DNA of 64,000 nt from Marinitoga aeolica (GTDB lineage Bacteria > Thermotogota > Thermotogae > Petrotogales > Petrotogaceae), in the NCBI RefSeq assembly GCF_029910535.1, contig NZ_CP069362.1, positions 1,302,001 to 1,366,000 of the forward strand, read 5' to 3'. This document shows positions 26,228-36,592 of the stretch, in pieces. The number at the start of each line of letters is the position of its first letter. The first letter of the stretch is position 1. The position numbers and the translations under genes were made by a program. The notes below the pieces were generated by a model. That model saw nothing but the letters and a program-made list of their open reading frames with translations. It searched no databases and was not told the origin of the DNA.

Positions 26228-27569
26228 ATATTACACTTTCATATTTTTTTATAAATATATCGCTAACTTTTTTTGCAACATTTGTTATGTCTCCAGCACC
26301 AAGAAATAAAAATACACCATCACTTATATCTAAAACTTTATCTATCATTTGGTTTTCTGAATCAATAAATTCAGAGTTTTCTATTAATCTTGCCATCTTT
26401 AATTCATCAACACCTTCGATGGGGTCTTCAAATGCGGAATAGATCCTATATACAAAAACTCTATCTGCTTTTTTTAGAACATGGCTGAATTTTTTGTAAT
26501 GTCTGAATAATCTTGTGTATCTATGAGGTTGAAATATTGCAATTATAGGATATCCTGGGAAATATTCTCTGGCAGCTTTAATTGTATGTTCCACTTCTTC
26601 CGGAGTATGTGCATAGTCGTCTACAACAAAAATATGACTGTTTTTAAATAATACATTAAATCTTCTATTAACAGAATTGAATGTTTCAAATGCAGTTTTT
26701 ATTTTTTCAAAACTAACGCCCGCCTCCAATGCATATGCGATAGCAGCAATTGCATCATATGCATAATGAATGCCAGGTAAATTCATTTTTATTTTTCCAA
26801 TAAATTTATTTTTGTAATTAACATCAAATGTTTGATAATATCCGTGTGGAACTCTATTTGTGAAATAATATTCAGATTTATCTGTTGAACCAAATTTAAT
26901 TACTAAATTATCATAGAAAGTATTTAATATAGAGTCATCACCATTTAATAAAACGAAATCTCTGGCGTTTGACGCATGATTATAGATAGAATCAACAAGA
27001 TTTTCAAATGAATTATTATAATGTTCTAAATGATCTGGTCTTAAATTTGTTATTATAGAAACATCTGAAACTGTATTTCTAATGAATCCGTCACTTTCAT
27101 CAACTTCGCTAATAATAGGTCCAGAACCTATCCTGAAGTTACCATCTTCTAAGCTATCGTGTATTCCACCAAGAAATACAGTTGGATCAAAATGAGATTT
27201 TTTTAAAATATGAGATATCATAGCTGTAGTAGTTGTTTTTCCATCTGTTCCAGTAATTCCGACACTATAATTGCTTTTCAAAATGTAATTTAAATACTCC
27301 ATTCTATTTAAAACAGGTATATTGAATTTTTTTGCATATTGAATTTCGGGATTTGTATCTTTAATAGCTGTGCTTTTTATAATCAAATCTATTCCTTTTA
27401 CATTTTCTTCACTATGCCCTATATTAACGTTTATATTTTTGTTTTGTAAATATTTTGTTCTTTCGCTTTCAAGATTATTTGAACCAGAAACATCAAAACC
27501 TTTATATTTTGTATAAAGAGCTAAAGAACTCATTCCAATTCCGCCAATACCGGAAAAAAAGTATTTCAT
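26226..27569 (-). CDS. murC: UDP-N-acetylmuramate-L-alanine ligase
   Basis: This 447-residue Mur ligase adds L-Ala to UDP-MurNAc in the cytosol. It has GIGGIGMSSLAL near the N-terminus, the ATP loop GITGTDGKTTTTAM, and EVDESDGFI and DDYAHTPEEV in the later domains. It is the last gene of the mur operon, 1 bp after murG. Confidence 0.95.
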   Translation of the reverse strand: MKYFFSGIGGIGMSSLALYTKYKGFDVSGSNNLESERTKYLQNKNINVNIGHSEENVKGIDLIIKSTAIKDTNPEIQYAKKFNIPVLNRMEYLNYILKSNYSVGITGTDGKTTTTAMISHILKKSHFDPTVFLGGIHDSLEDGNFRIGSGPIISEVDESDGFIRNTVSDVSIITNLRPDHLEHYNNSFENLVDSIYNHASNARDFVLLNGDDSILNTFYDNLVIKFGSTDKSEYYFTNRVPHGYYQTFDVNYKNKFIGKIKMNLPGIHYAYDAIAAIAYALEAGVSFEKIKTAFETFNSVNRRFNVLFKNSHIFVVDDYAHTPEEVEHTIKAAREYFPGYPIIAIFQPHRYTRLFRHYKKFSHVLKKADRVFVYRIYSAFEDPIEGVDELKMARLIENSEFIDSENQMIDKVLDISDGVFLFLGAGDITNVAKKVSDIFIKKYESVI

Positions 27570-27570
27570 T

Positions 27571-28608
27571 TTAGGCGCCTCCTAATGAATCTAAAATAGT
27601 TTTTGTAATAATTTTTGAAGGGTTTTCCTTTTTTATAATATAATCTTTTCTTTTATGTACATTAGATATTATATCAATTATATCTTTTGAATTTATGTCA
27701 TTTTCAGTAAATATATGTATATTTTCTTTATTAAAACTCTTTGCGTTTAAAAATTGTTGATTTTCTGCTGAATTTCCCCACGGTATAATTATAGCAGGTA
27801 ATTCAAAAAAGTCAATCTCTGATAAACTTGTTGCTCCTCCACGGCTGATTGCCATGTCACTAATAGAGAGGTATTCAGTTAAATTATCTAAATATTTAAA
27901 AACTCTTACATTACTCCACTGTGATTTTAAATTTTTTGAAATATGTAAGAAATTAATGTCGTTAATGTGATTGTAAACATCTATCATTAGATTATCAATA
28001 AAATCTGAGCCAAGACTTCCGCCAAATACAGTAACTAATGGTTTGTTATCATCAAATTTTAAATTTTTCAGTAATTTTGTTCTGTTAATGGTGTTTGGAA
28101 CTCTTAAAGGATTTCCGCTAATTATACTTTTTTCTGGATACTTATTTCCAATTGTATTTTTAAAGGTTAAAAATATTTTTTTTGCATATTTACTTAAAAC
28201 TTTATTAGCTATTCCCATAATTTTATTTTGTTCAAGTATAAATATAGGAATTTTTAGATCTTTTGCAGCTAATCCTACAGGAACGGTAACATACCCTCCA
28301 GTTAATATAACAAAATCAGGTCTGTTATTTTTCATTATTTTTTTTACTTTCAAATAATTTTTATATGTGTTTAATAATATGCTGATATTTTTTATTGAAT
28401 ACAAAGGTCTTATTAAGCCTTTTACCCTTAATGGGATATGTGTAGCTTCTGGAAAATCTTGAGGCACTTTAAAGTAATCCAATCTGTTGTATATAGTAAA
28501 ATATGTTAAATTAAAATCTATATTGTTTTCTAATTCTTTGATAACTGAATAAGCAGGATAGTAATGTCCACCGGTACCACCACCTGACACAACAATATTA
28601 TACTTCAT
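27571..28608 (-). CDS. murG: UDP-GlcNAc-undecaprenyl-pyrophosphoryl-MurNAc-pentapeptide transferase
   Basis: This 345-residue GT-B glycosyltransferase makes lipid II. It has VSGGGTGGHYYPA at the N-terminus and SRGGATSLSEIDFFELPAII in the donor site. The start is set at ATG 28608 (MKYNIVVSGGG) because AAAGGTGG lies upstream. It overlaps ftsW by 11 bp. A longer frame from 28644 exists inside ftsW. Confidence 0.95.
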   Translation of the reverse strand: MKYNIVVSGGGTGGHYYPAYSVIKELENNIDFNLTYFTIYNRLDYFKVPQDFPEATHIPLRVKGLIRPLYSIKNISILLNTYKNYLKVKKIMKNNRPDFVILTGGYVTVPVGLAAKDLKIPIFILEQNKIMGIANKVLSKYAKKIFLTFKNTIGNKYPEKSIISGNPLRVPNTINRTKLLKNLKFDDNKPLVTVFGGSLGSDFIDNLMIDVYNHINDINFLHISKNLKSQWSNVRVFKYLDNLTEYLSISDMAISRGGATSLSEIDFFELPAIIIPWGNSAENQQFLNAKSFNKENIHIFTENDINSKDIIDIISNVHKRKDYIIKKENPSKIITKTILDSLGGA

Positions 28609-29758
28609 CAGTATTTTCCACCTTTTTTTCATTTTCAATTTCATCAGTTGGTTGTTCTTCTATAATTTCATAGTAAATCATACCCATGATATAGCCAATT
28701 GAAACAAGAGTTATTAATAATGATGAATTTCCATAACTCATTAATGGGAGTGTAACTCCTGTGGTTGGTAACATGCCAACAGAAACTCCAATGTTAATAA
28801 AACTTTGGAAAAATATCCAGAATGCAAAAATTACCATAAAATTTTGAGCAGCAGAATTTCTAATATAATGAGATATTAGAATCAATTCCCTCGAAATTAA
28901 GAAATATAATGTAATAACCATTATAATACCTATTTTCCCCCATTCTTCACCAATTACAGCTATAATAAAATCACTGTATGAATATGGAACAGTGTATTTT
29001 TCCTCACCAATAAAGGTTCCAGAACCAAACAAACCACCATTGGTTATAGCGTCGAGAGATTGTTGAAGCTGGTAATTTTCCTCTTTATTTGAGAATTTTT
29101 CTAAACGGGATTTTTGATATCCCTGTAAAAAATCAGTATTTGTTATAATAAATATCCCTAATATTATTATTAAAGCTATAGTCAAATAAAAATGTATATT
29201 TTTTACGCCATTTACATAAATTGTAAGTATTGAAAGTATAAATATTAGAATAGACGCGCTTAAATCAGGTTCTAGAAATATTAATCCAACTTCCAGGAAA
29301 ATAATAAACATAGGAATTATAATTCCAAAAGTAAAATTAGATTTTTTTCCTTTGATTTTATAATAGTACCAGGATAAATATAATGGCAAAAATAATTTCA
29401 TAAACTCAGATGGTTGAACTTGAATACCCAATAATGTTATCCAGCGCTTCGTGCCATTTATAGGTGTTTGAGTTAGAACCAAAACCAATAACATTGTAAA
29501 AAATATAAAGAGTAAATTCATAAAGTGTTTGCTTTTTGTAATGAATTTGGATAAAACAAAAGCTATGAATCCTAAAAATGATGATAATAATATTGTAAAA
29601 ATGTGTTTTTGAAACATTTTATCAATTTGCACTGATGAAAAAGTGTATTCCATAGCTTTTAAAGAACTATAAACAAAAAATGTACCCAATGTCAAAGCCA
29701 TTCCAACTGTGATTATGAATAAGATAATTCTATTTTTTAATACTTTATTTTTATTCAC
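28598..29758 (-). CDS. ftsW: Peptidoglycan polymerase FtsW (SEDS family)
   Basis: This 386-residue polytopic membrane protein polymerises lipid II at the septum. SEDS motifs include FVYSSLKAMEY, TPINGTKRWITLLGIQVQPS, LFLEPDLSASILIF and GMLPTTGVTLPLMSYGNSSL. The mur-operon context favours FtsW over RodA. The start is GTG 29758, sharing one base with the murD stop. Confidence 0.92.
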   Translation of the reverse strand: MNKNKVLKNRIILFIITVGMALTLGTFFVYSSLKAMEYTFSSVQIDKMFQKHIFTILLSSFLGFIAFVLSKFITKSKHFMNLLFIFFTMLLVLVLTQTPINGTKRWITLLGIQVQPSEFMKLFLPLYLSWYYYKIKGKKSNFTFGIIIPMFIIFLEVGLIFLEPDLSASILIFILSILTIYVNGVKNIHFYLTIALIIILGIFIITNTDFLQGYQKSRLEKFSNKEENYQLQQSLDAITNGGLFGSGTFIGEEKYTVPYSYSDFIIAVIGEEWGKIGIIMVITLYFLISRELILISHYIRNSAAQNFMVIFAFWIFFQSFINIGVSVGMLPTTGVTLPLMSYGNSSLLITLVSIGYIMGMIYYEIIEEQPTDEIENEKKVENTDEV

Positions 29759-31065
29759 TATATCATCTCCATTAGCTTGTACACTTCTTCTTTAAAGGCT
29801 TTTCCTCGTTCTTTGTAATTTTTAAAAAGGTCATAACTTGCACCTGCAGGTGATAATATTATACAATCATCTCTATCAGCTAACGAAACAGCTTTTTTAA
29901 ACGCAGCAGTTAAATCTTTTTCTATAATATAATTTGTAAAAAAAGGGTATTTTTTTACTTCCATAACCATTTCTCCAAAAACGATAACTTTTTTTGCGTT
30001 TTTTTGCAATTCATTTAAAAAGTCGGACATATCTTCATTTTTAGGGCGCCCAGACAATAAAGCAATATAATTTTTATTTCTAAAAGATTTATATGCAGAA
30101 AATGCTGCATGTACATTTGTTGCTTTTGAATCATTGTAAAATTTTATATTTTTATATTCTCCAACAAATTCTAATCTGTGTTCTAATGTTCTAAATGATT
30201 CTATATTTTTTTCAATTAATTCTTTTGATATGCCAAGGTTTAGAGATATTGCCACAGCAGCTAAAACATCTTCTTTATATATATCCAATTTTAACGATTC
30301 GTTTTTTATTTTTATGTTAATATTATTTTTTGTTTTTATCATGTTATCATTCCATAAATAGTCACCGTTTTCCCCGAAGAAAAATAGATTTTTATTATTA
30401 AAATCAAAATAGGATTTGAGATTTGAATTAACGAAACCAAGCCCTTCGGTATTAATACTTTTTAAGATTAAATTTATTTTTGTGTTATAATATTCCTCAA
30501 TTGAAGAATGCCAATCTAAATGGTCTGGCATTAGGTTTATTAAAACAGAAAATTCTGGAGTAAATTCTTTGCTCCAGAATAATTGAAAGCTGGAAACTTC
30601 AACTACATATATTTCTTTGTTAAATTCAGCAGTCGAAAGAGGGGTTCCAAGATTTCCTCCAATAAATGTATTATATGTATTTTTTAATATATGACCTATT
30701 AATTTAGTAGTTGTAGACTTTCCATTTGTTCCTGTAATAGCTATAAAAATAGCTTTAGGGTTTTTCATTTTTATTTTTTCCCAGGCATATTCAATTTCTG
30801 TAGTATATGGAATATTATTTTCTTTTATAATTTTTATAGGAAGACTTTTAGGATTTATACCAGGGCTGATTATTGCCAGATCAGAATTTTTTAATAATTC
30901 TCCATGTTTTTCTTCATACAAAATATTGTTATTTTTAAAAAACAGAATTTCTTTATCAGAAAAACCTTTATTATTACTTACGCATATTTCATCATCTTCG
31001 TATATCAGAATATTTTTTAAAAGTTCTTCATTACTTATACCATATCCTACGAGACAGATTTTCAT
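29758..31065 (-). CDS. murD: UDP-N-acetylmuramoyl-L-alanine-D-glutamate ligase
   Basis: This 435-residue Mur ligase has the ATP loop AITGTNGKSTTTKLIGHIL, LMPDHLDWHSSIEEYYNTK, and YNDSKATNVHAAFSAYKSF with LSGRPKNEDM. It adds D-Glu to UDP-MurNAc-L-Ala. It overlaps mraY by 4 bp. Confidence 0.95.
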   Translation of the reverse strand: MKICLVGYGISNEELLKNILIYEDDEICVSNNKGFSDKEILFFKNNNILYEEKHGELLKNSDLAIISPGINPKSLPIKIIKENNIPYTTEIEYAWEKIKMKNPKAIFIAITGTNGKSTTTKLIGHILKNTYNTFIGGNLGTPLSTAEFNKEIYVVEVSSFQLFWSKEFTPEFSVLINLMPDHLDWHSSIEEYYNTKINLILKSINTEGLGFVNSNLKSYFDFNNKNLFFFGENGDYLWNDNMIKTKNNINIKIKNESLKLDIYKEDVLAAVAISLNLGISKELIEKNIESFRTLEHRLEFVGEYKNIKFYNDSKATNVHAAFSAYKSFRNKNYIALLSGRPKNEDMSDFLNELQKNAKKVIVFGEMVMEVKKYPFFTNYIIEKDLTAAFKKAVSLADRDDCIILSPAGASYDLFKNYKERGKAFKEEVYKLMEMI

Positions 31066-32012
31066 AATATACCTCCAAGAGCTATTATAGAAAATATTAA
31101 GTTAATAATAATAAATCTAAATGTAATATTTTCCTCCGGCCATTTTTTTAATTCAAAATGATGATGTATGGGTGACATTAAAAAGACTCTTTTTCCAGTT
31201 ATTTTAAATGATATTACTTGAATAATAACGCTTAAGGTTTCAATGATGAATATAAAGCCAGTAAATAATAAAAAAAGTTCAATATGATAATATGTGGTTA
31301 AAGCACTTAAAATTGCGCCAAGAGCTAAAGAACCAGTATCTCCCATAAAGATTTTTGCAGGTTTTGCATTAAAAATAAGAAAAATTGATATAGGAAGTAC
31401 AATTGAAAATAGTAAATATACTGGCGCATTAAATGATAATATAGCTATTAATATTGTAAATATAGAAGAAATTGTAAATGTACCACCAGCCAAACCGTCA
31501 AGACCATCTGTGAGATTTGTTGCATTAGAAAATCCAGTATAAAGAAAAATATATAAAATAAAGTATATTATGGAGTTAATCTCAAAAGTATTTTTTATAT
31601 AGGGAATATTTAGTTTAAAAGGAGAAGAAAACTTGAAAAAAAGGAAATATAATATCACTGAAAATAATATCTGTAATATTAATTTTCCTTTTGGAGTTAG
31701 TCCCATAGCTTCTTTTTTTAATATAGATTTAAAATCATCGAAAAAACCTATAAAACTAAATAATAATGCGGAAATAGCTATATATAAAAATACAACATCT
31801 TTTAAAAATATAAAACCTATAAAATTTAAAATAGCAATTACCGGAATAAATATAATACCACCAGCTGTTGGAGTTCCTTGCTTGTACCCATGAAGATCTG
31901 GTCCTTCGGGACGGATATATTGTCCAAATTGTTTTTTTCTTGCCCAATTGATATATTTTGGATATAATAAAAATTCAATAAAGATAATGATGAGAGATAT
32001 CGGTAATAACAT
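31062..32012 (-). CDS. mraY: Phospho-N-acetylmuramoyl-pentapeptide transferase
   Basis: This 316-residue polytopic enzyme forms lipid I. It has GTPTAGGIIFIPVIA, FIGFFDDFKSILKK, NLTDGLDGLAGG, FNAKPAKIFMGDTGSLALG and MSPIHHHFELKKWPE, all family signatures. I placed the start at ATG 32012, where AAGGAGG lies upstream. The frame is open for 35 more codons overlapping the end of murF. Confidence 0.95.
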   Translation of the reverse strand: MLLPISLIIIFIEFLLYPKYINWARKKQFGQYIRPEGPDLHGYKQGTPTAGGIIFIPVIAILNFIGFIFLKDVVFLYIAISALLFSFIGFFDDFKSILKKEAMGLTPKGKLILQILFSVILYFLFFKFSSPFKLNIPYIKNTFEINSIIYFILYIFLYTGFSNATNLTDGLDGLAGGTFTISSIFTILIAILSFNAPVYLLFSIVLPISIFLIFNAKPAKIFMGDTGSLALGAILSALTTYYHIELFLLFTGFIFIIETLSVIIQVISFKITGKRVFLMSPIHHHFELKKWPEENITFRFIIINLIFSIIALGGIL

Positions 32013-32049
32013 TTCTTCCTCCTTGATGTTTTTATAATTTATTTTCTCT

Positions 32050-33303
32050 TTAAGTTTTATTATTAAAAAGTTCTTCGACGAATCTCCATAAGCCGGTGCC
32101 ATTAGACCCTTTAACATAAATAAAAGATTTTGGTGTATTTAAAACTCTAAAAACATCGTCTTTGTTTTTTATAAAATACACATCTTTAAAATCAAATTTT
32201 TCTTTTGGATCGTAAAAATAAATTTCATCAAAAAATTCTTTAGCCTTTTCAATTATTTCTTTATGATATTCATAACTTTGCTTTCCAATTTCTAAAACCT
32301 CTGCCATTAATAATATCTTTTTATTATCGAATTCCATTTTTTTAAAACTTTCAAAAGCGGCAAAAAAAGCTTCTTTTGAGGCATTATAGGCATCATTTAT
32401 AATAATCGAATCCTTATATTGTTTTAAATTAAATCTCTTTTCCGGTAATCTAAAACTTGAAATATAAAAAGGGTCTAATGGTATTTCGAAGTATAATGAA
32501 ACCATTAAAGCAGCTAATGCATCTAATAATTGACCCTTATTCCATATTCCGTTGAAAGTAAGCATTAAATTTTCACCATAAATATTATAAAAAGCTCGCG
32601 TATTTCCATTTAAATATTCAAAATCAATTAAATATCCGTCATTTTCGGGTTTTTCACCAAATTTAAAAGTTTTAATATCTGAAGGATATTTTATATTCAA
32701 TAATGGTTCATCACCATTAATGAATGCAATACCTGGTTTTTCGCTATGTGACAAAATTTTTAATTTTTCTTCTGCAATTTTCTCTCTTGTTTTAAAAAAT
32801 TCCAAATGTGAACTACCTATATTAAGAATAAGGGAAACATTTGGATTATAATATTTAGAAAGATATTCTATATCATTTTCTTTTCTTAATCCCATTTCTA
32901 AAATTGAAACTGGCTCATTCCTGTAATTATTTAGTATGCTTAAAGGAATACCTATCTCAGTATTATAATTTTTTTCTGTTGTAAAAACATTAAATCCATA
33001 TGATAATAAATGAAAAAGGAAAAACTTTGTGGTAGTTTTTCCATTTGAACCTGTAATGCCTATTCTGATTTTAGAATGTGATTTCAGATATTTTGAGGAA
33101 ATATCGTTTATGTAATTAATTACATTATCCACTAAAATGACATCTTTTATATAATTTCTTTTTTCTTCAACTATAGCGCTTTTAGCGCCTTTGCTAAAAG
33201 CGTCATTAACAAAGTCATGGCCATTATTACGTTCTCCATTAATAGCAATAAAAATATCTCCTTCTTTAACATTTCTCGAATCTATTTCATAATGATTATT
33301 CAT
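32050..33303 (-). CDS. murF: UDP-MurNAc-tripeptide-D-alanyl-D-alanine ligase
   Basis: This 417-residue Mur ligase has the N-terminal RNVKEGDIFIAINGERNNGH, ATP loop GITGSNGKTTTKFFL, EMGLRKENDIEYLSK and NDAYNASKEAFFAAFES. It adds D-Ala-D-Ala to the stem peptide. It overlaps murE by 4 bp. Confidence 0.94.
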   Translation of the reverse strand: MNNHYEIDSRNVKEGDIFIAINGERNNGHDFVNDAFSKGAKSAIVEEKRNYIKDVILVDNVINYINDISSKYLKSHSKIRIGITGSNGKTTTKFFLFHLLSYGFNVFTTEKNYNTEIGIPLSILNNYRNEPVSILEMGLRKENDIEYLSKYYNPNVSLILNIGSSHLEFFKTREKIAEEKLKILSHSEKPGIAFINGDEPLLNIKYPSDIKTFKFGEKPENDGYLIDFEYLNGNTRAFYNIYGENLMLTFNGIWNKGQLLDALAALMVSLYFEIPLDPFYISSFRLPEKRFNLKQYKDSIIINDAYNASKEAFFAAFESFKKMEFDNKKILLMAEVLEIGKQSYEYHKEIIEKAKEFFDEIYFYDPKEKFDFKDVYFIKNKDDVFRVLNTPKSFIYVKGSNGTGLWRFVEELFNNKT

Positions 33304-34787
33304 CTCTTCATCACCTTTCTAAATTTCTGAATAATATCATATGCAACTTCATAATCATTGAAAGGTATCTTTTTGCCGTTTTCATATAATTGAAATTTTT
33401 CATGTCCTCGTCCTGCTATAATAACGATATCATCCCTTGAAGCAAAACTAACTGCCGCTTTTATAGCAGTTTTTCTATCTCTGATAACTATAAATGTTTT
33501 TTCTTTATCGATTCCTTCTAATATATGTTCTACTATTTCATCTGGGTCATCATCTTTGGGATCATCATCTGTAATTACGATTAAATCGCTATATCTGGAA
33601 GCAATTTCACCCATTATTTTTCTTTTACCAATGTCAGCAGCACCTCCGGCACCAAACACAAGAATAATTCTTCCTTTTGTGATTTTTCTGGCACTTTTTA
33701 AAACTTTTTCTAAAGCATCTGGAGTATGAGCAAAATCAACATATACTTTATACTCAATATCCCTTGTATTTTCAACCAGTTGAAATCTTCCCGGAACACC
33801 ATTGAATGTTAAAAGACCATGTCTTATTGTTTCGTTGTCTATTTTCATTAATTTTAAGGCTATAAATGCAGCTGTAATATTTTGTGCGTTATATTCACCA
33901 ATTAAATGTGTGTGGATTTTATTTTCTGTTCCGTCAGGTTCTGTTATAATAAAACTCATTTGAGCATTGTTATATTCAACATTTGATATAGTATAATCTG
34001 CAACCTTATTGAAACCATAAGTTATAATATTATCTTTCTCTAACGGAACTTCATTTAAATTTATGCAGTCTAAATTGATGATTCCATAGCCTGTGTTTTT
34101 TAGCTGTTTGAATAAAGATAATTTTGTCTTTTTATATTCTTTAAAATCTTTATGATAGTCAAGATGATCTCTTGTTATATTTGTTAAAATTGCGATAGAA
34201 AAAGGAATTTTATATATTCTTTTTTGATCTATAGCATGTGATGAAACTTCAAGACAAATATTTTTTATGGACCTTTCTTTGGAAAGGCTTAAAATTTTTG
34301 CAATCTCATCTACACCTGGTGTGGTGTTATAAGGCTCATACAACAACTCATTCCCAAGTTTAATACCAACTGTACTCATCAAAGAACTATTTTCTTTTGC
34401 TTGCGTCAAAACATAATGAATTAAAGATATTACTGTTGTTTTACCATTTGTTCCAGTAACTCCTATAATATTAAAATCATTAAAGTTTATGTTATAATAT
34501 GCATAATTAAGCAATGCGTAAGCCTTTTTTGTATCACTAACCAAAATATATGGATGAGATTGTGGGATTTTTTTAGGGTTTTCAGCAATAATTAAAGCGG
34601 CTTTGAATTCTATAGCAGTTTTTATAAAATCGTGGCCATCGAAATAAGTTCCTTTTATACAAACAAAAACCGATCCCGGTTTTATTTTATTTGTATTATT
34701 GGTAAAGAATGTATATTCTTTTTCCAGAGGGAAATTGTATTCAATTATCAAGTTACCCAATACATCAATAATCTTATGGCCAATCAT
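33300..34787 (-). CDS. murE: UDP-MurNAc-L-alanyl-D-glutamate-amino acid ligase
   Basis: This 495-residue Mur ligase adds the third stem-peptide residue. Motifs are GVTGTNGKTTVISLI, TTPGVDEIAKILSLSKER, EVSSHAIDQKRIYKI and VDFAHTPDALEKVLKSA. The residue-specificity loop contains TDDDPKDDDPDEIV rather than the DNPR typical of meso-DAP-adding enzymes. That suggests a different third amino acid, possibly lysine as known for Thermotoga. It is the first gene of the operon. Confidence 0.94.
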   Translation of the reverse strand: MIGHKIIDVLGNLIIEYNFPLEKEYTFFTNNTNKIKPGSVFVCIKGTYFDGHDFIKTAIEFKAALIIAENPKKIPQSHPYILVSDTKKAYALLNYAYYNINFNDFNIIGVTGTNGKTTVISLIHYVLTQAKENSSLMSTVGIKLGNELLYEPYNTTPGVDEIAKILSLSKERSIKNICLEVSSHAIDQKRIYKIPFSIAILTNITRDHLDYHKDFKEYKKTKLSLFKQLKNTGYGIINLDCINLNEVPLEKDNIITYGFNKVADYTISNVEYNNAQMSFIITEPDGTENKIHTHLIGEYNAQNITAAFIALKLMKIDNETIRHGLLTFNGVPGRFQLVENTRDIEYKVYVDFAHTPDALEKVLKSARKITKGRIILVFGAGGAADIGKRKIMGEIASRYSDLIVITDDDPKDDDPDEIVEHILEGIDKEKTFIVIRDRKTAIKAAVSFASRDDIVIIAGRGHEKFQLYENGKKIPFNDYEVAYDIIQKFRKVMKR

Positions 34788-34819
34788 AATATCACGCTCC
34801 CATATATCATTTCTTAACT

Positions 34820-34849
34820 AATTTTACACCAATAATTAATTTTTTACAA
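34820..34849 (-). promoter_or_regulatory. Promoter of the mur operon
   Basis: On the minus strand TTGTAA (34844-34849) and TAAAAT, about 17 bp apart, precede murE. It is divergent from hrcA and shares the same AT-rich spacer. Confidence 0.6.
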
Positions 34850-34868
34850 CCCTTTTTTTATGTTATCA

Positions 34869-34900
34869 TATAATTAGCACTCAAAAAAAAGGAGTGATAA
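34869..34900 (+). promoter_or_regulatory. hrcA -10 box and CIRCE operator overlapping the ribosome binding site
   Basis: The TATAAT -10 box is 34869-34874. The CIRCE-type inverted repeat TTAGCACTC (34874-34882), nine bases, GAGTGATAA (34892-34900) matches the HrcA operator consensus with one mismatch in the right half. The right half contains the GGAGTG ribosome binding site of hrcA. HrcA bound here would block its own operon. Confidence 0.9.
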
Positions 34901-34901
34901 A

Positions 34902-35912
34902 ATGCCAAAAGAACTGAGTAGTAGACAAAAAAAGGTTTTATTTTCTATAATAGAGAATTTTATAAAAGAAAAAAAACCTATAAGCTCATCAGAAATATTA
35001 AAAAAGTCTAATTTAAGTGTTAGTTCTGCAACTATCAGGAATGATATGCAGAAATTGCAGCATCTTGATTTGATATTTCAGCCACATTCAAGTGCAGGAA
35101 GAATTCCTACAGATAAAGCACTGAGGTTATATTTTGAGGCAATAAAAGAGAGTTTTTCTGTTAAAAGCAAGAATATCGAATTGCCACAGGATTATAAATT
35201 CTATGATATAAATATTATGTTTGATAAGTTTTCGAAAATGCTTTCTGAGTTAACCAATAGTTTGGTTATTTTGGAATTACCGGATTCAAGATATATATAT
35301 ATAACAAGAGCTGTAGTTTCGGATTTAACAAATGATTTTTATCAAATAACTTTAATGACGAATTTAGGATTATCTATTACAAGAACTGTTGAAAAATATG
35401 GTTTCCCATCTCCTAAAGAACTTGAAAAAATATTAAATGATGGGTTAGTTGGAAAGTCAATGAATGAAATTATTAATATTATAAAATCAAAAAGTATAGA
35501 AAAAGAACAAGACATTAGATTAATGAATTTATATAATCTTGTATTTTTACTGGCAGAAGAATTTTTTAGAAATAAATTTATTGTAAATGGATTGGCAAAA
35601 GTTATCTCTTCAGGATATTTTAACACAAAAGAGATAGTTTTTCTATCTAAGATAGTAGAAGAAGATAAAATGAAAGTTCAATTATTATCCCTAAAGCCTT
35701 TTGATATTGAAATAAAAGCTACAATAGGAAATGAATTTCGTATTAATGAATTGAGGAACTTTATAATGATTGAAACGTCATATTGTCATAATGCAAATCC
35801 ATTAGGGAAAGTTGCACTTTTAACCTTCAAATATAGTGATTACAAGAGGATATATACTATTTTAAATGAATACACTTCCAGATTATCTAAAATAATATCA
35901 AAAAATCTATAA
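34902..35912 (+). CDS. hrcA: Heat-inducible transcription repressor HrcA
   Basis: This 336-residue repressor of heat-shock genes has a winged helix at the N-terminus (SSRQKKVLFSIIENFI, SSATIRNDMQKLQHLDLIFQ, HSSAGRIPTDKALRLYFE) and the HrcA GAF-like dimerisation domain after it. It leads hrcA-grpE-dnaJ and carries its own CIRCE operator. Confidence 0.96.
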   Translation: MPKELSSRQKKVLFSIIENFIKEKKPISSSEILKKSNLSVSSATIRNDMQKLQHLDLIFQPHSSAGRIPTDKALRLYFEAIKESFSVKSKNIELPQDYKFYDINIMFDKFSKMLSELTNSLVILELPDSRYIYITRAVVSDLTNDFYQITLMTNLGLSITRTVEKYGFPSPKELEKILNDGLVGKSMNEIINIIKSKSIEKEQDIRLMNLYNLVFLLAEEFFRNKFIVNGLAKVISSGYFNTKEIVFLSKIVEEDKMKVQLLSLKPFDIEIKATIGNEFRINELRNFIMIETSYCHNANPLGKVALLTFKYSDYKRIYTILNEYTSRLSKIISKNL

Positions 35913-35924
35913 GGAGGGATTTTA

Positions 35925-36590
35925 ATGCCACAGAAAAAGAAGAAGGAAGAAAAGAAGATGGAAGTTGAGAATAAAAATGTAAAAAACAAAGAAAAGGAAT
36001 TAGATAAAGATATGGAAGATTTAAAAAAAGAGATAGAAGAATTGAAAAAAGAACTGGAAAATCAAAAAGGTGAAAAAGAGAAGTTAATAGAGGAGTATGA
36101 AAAAATAAAGAATTATGCTATTAATTTAAAAGTAGATTTTGAGAATTATAAGGATATAGTTCAAAAAGAAAAGGTTAGAATAAAGAAAGAAGCAAAAGAA
36201 AATGTAATAAAACAACTATTGCCAATATATAAAAATTTCTCAATTGTAATGAATAACAGAGAAAATCTTGATGTTTTTGCACAGGGTGTTGAAATGGTTT
36301 ATAAATCTTTTGTTAAAACAATTGAAAATATTGGTGTTGAATTTATTACCCCAGATAAAAATGATAAATTTGATCCTTTTGAACATGATGCTATTGAAAG
36401 GGTAGAAACAGAAGAAGTAGAAGAATATCATATATATAGTTTGGAGTCACCTGGAATAAAATTAGAAGGAAAAATAATTGAACCGGCAAAGGTAAAGGTT
36501 GCTGTAAAACCACTAAATAAAAAAGAAGAGGTTAAAGAAAAAGAAGAATCAAAAGATGAAGAAATAGATGAAAAAGAAAGGGGTGAATGA
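35925..36590 (+). CDS. grpE: Nucleotide exchange factor GrpE
   Basis: This 221-residue DnaK cochaperone has a long lysine/glutamate-rich coiled coil (residues 1-75) and the GrpE core [28 protein letters not shown] and [13 protein letters not shown]. The highly charged ends fit a thermophile. It starts 12 bp after hrcA. Confidence 0.94.
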   Translation: MPQKKKKEEKKMEVENKNVKNKEKELDKDMEDLKKEIEELKKELENQKGEKEKLIEEYEKIKNYAINLKVDFENYKDIVQKEKVRIKKEAKENVIKQLLPIYKNFSIVMNNRENLDVFAQGVEMVYKSFVKTIENIGVEFITPDKNDKFDPFEHDAIERVETEEVEEYHIYSLESPGIKLEGKIIEPAKVKVAVKPLNKKEEVKEKEESKDEEIDEKERGE

Positions 36591-36592
36591 TA

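Noticed and set aside
32013-32117. Longer N-terminus of MraY overlapping murF
   Set aside because: The extra 35 residues do not match the family, and ATG 32012 has an AAGGAGG site.
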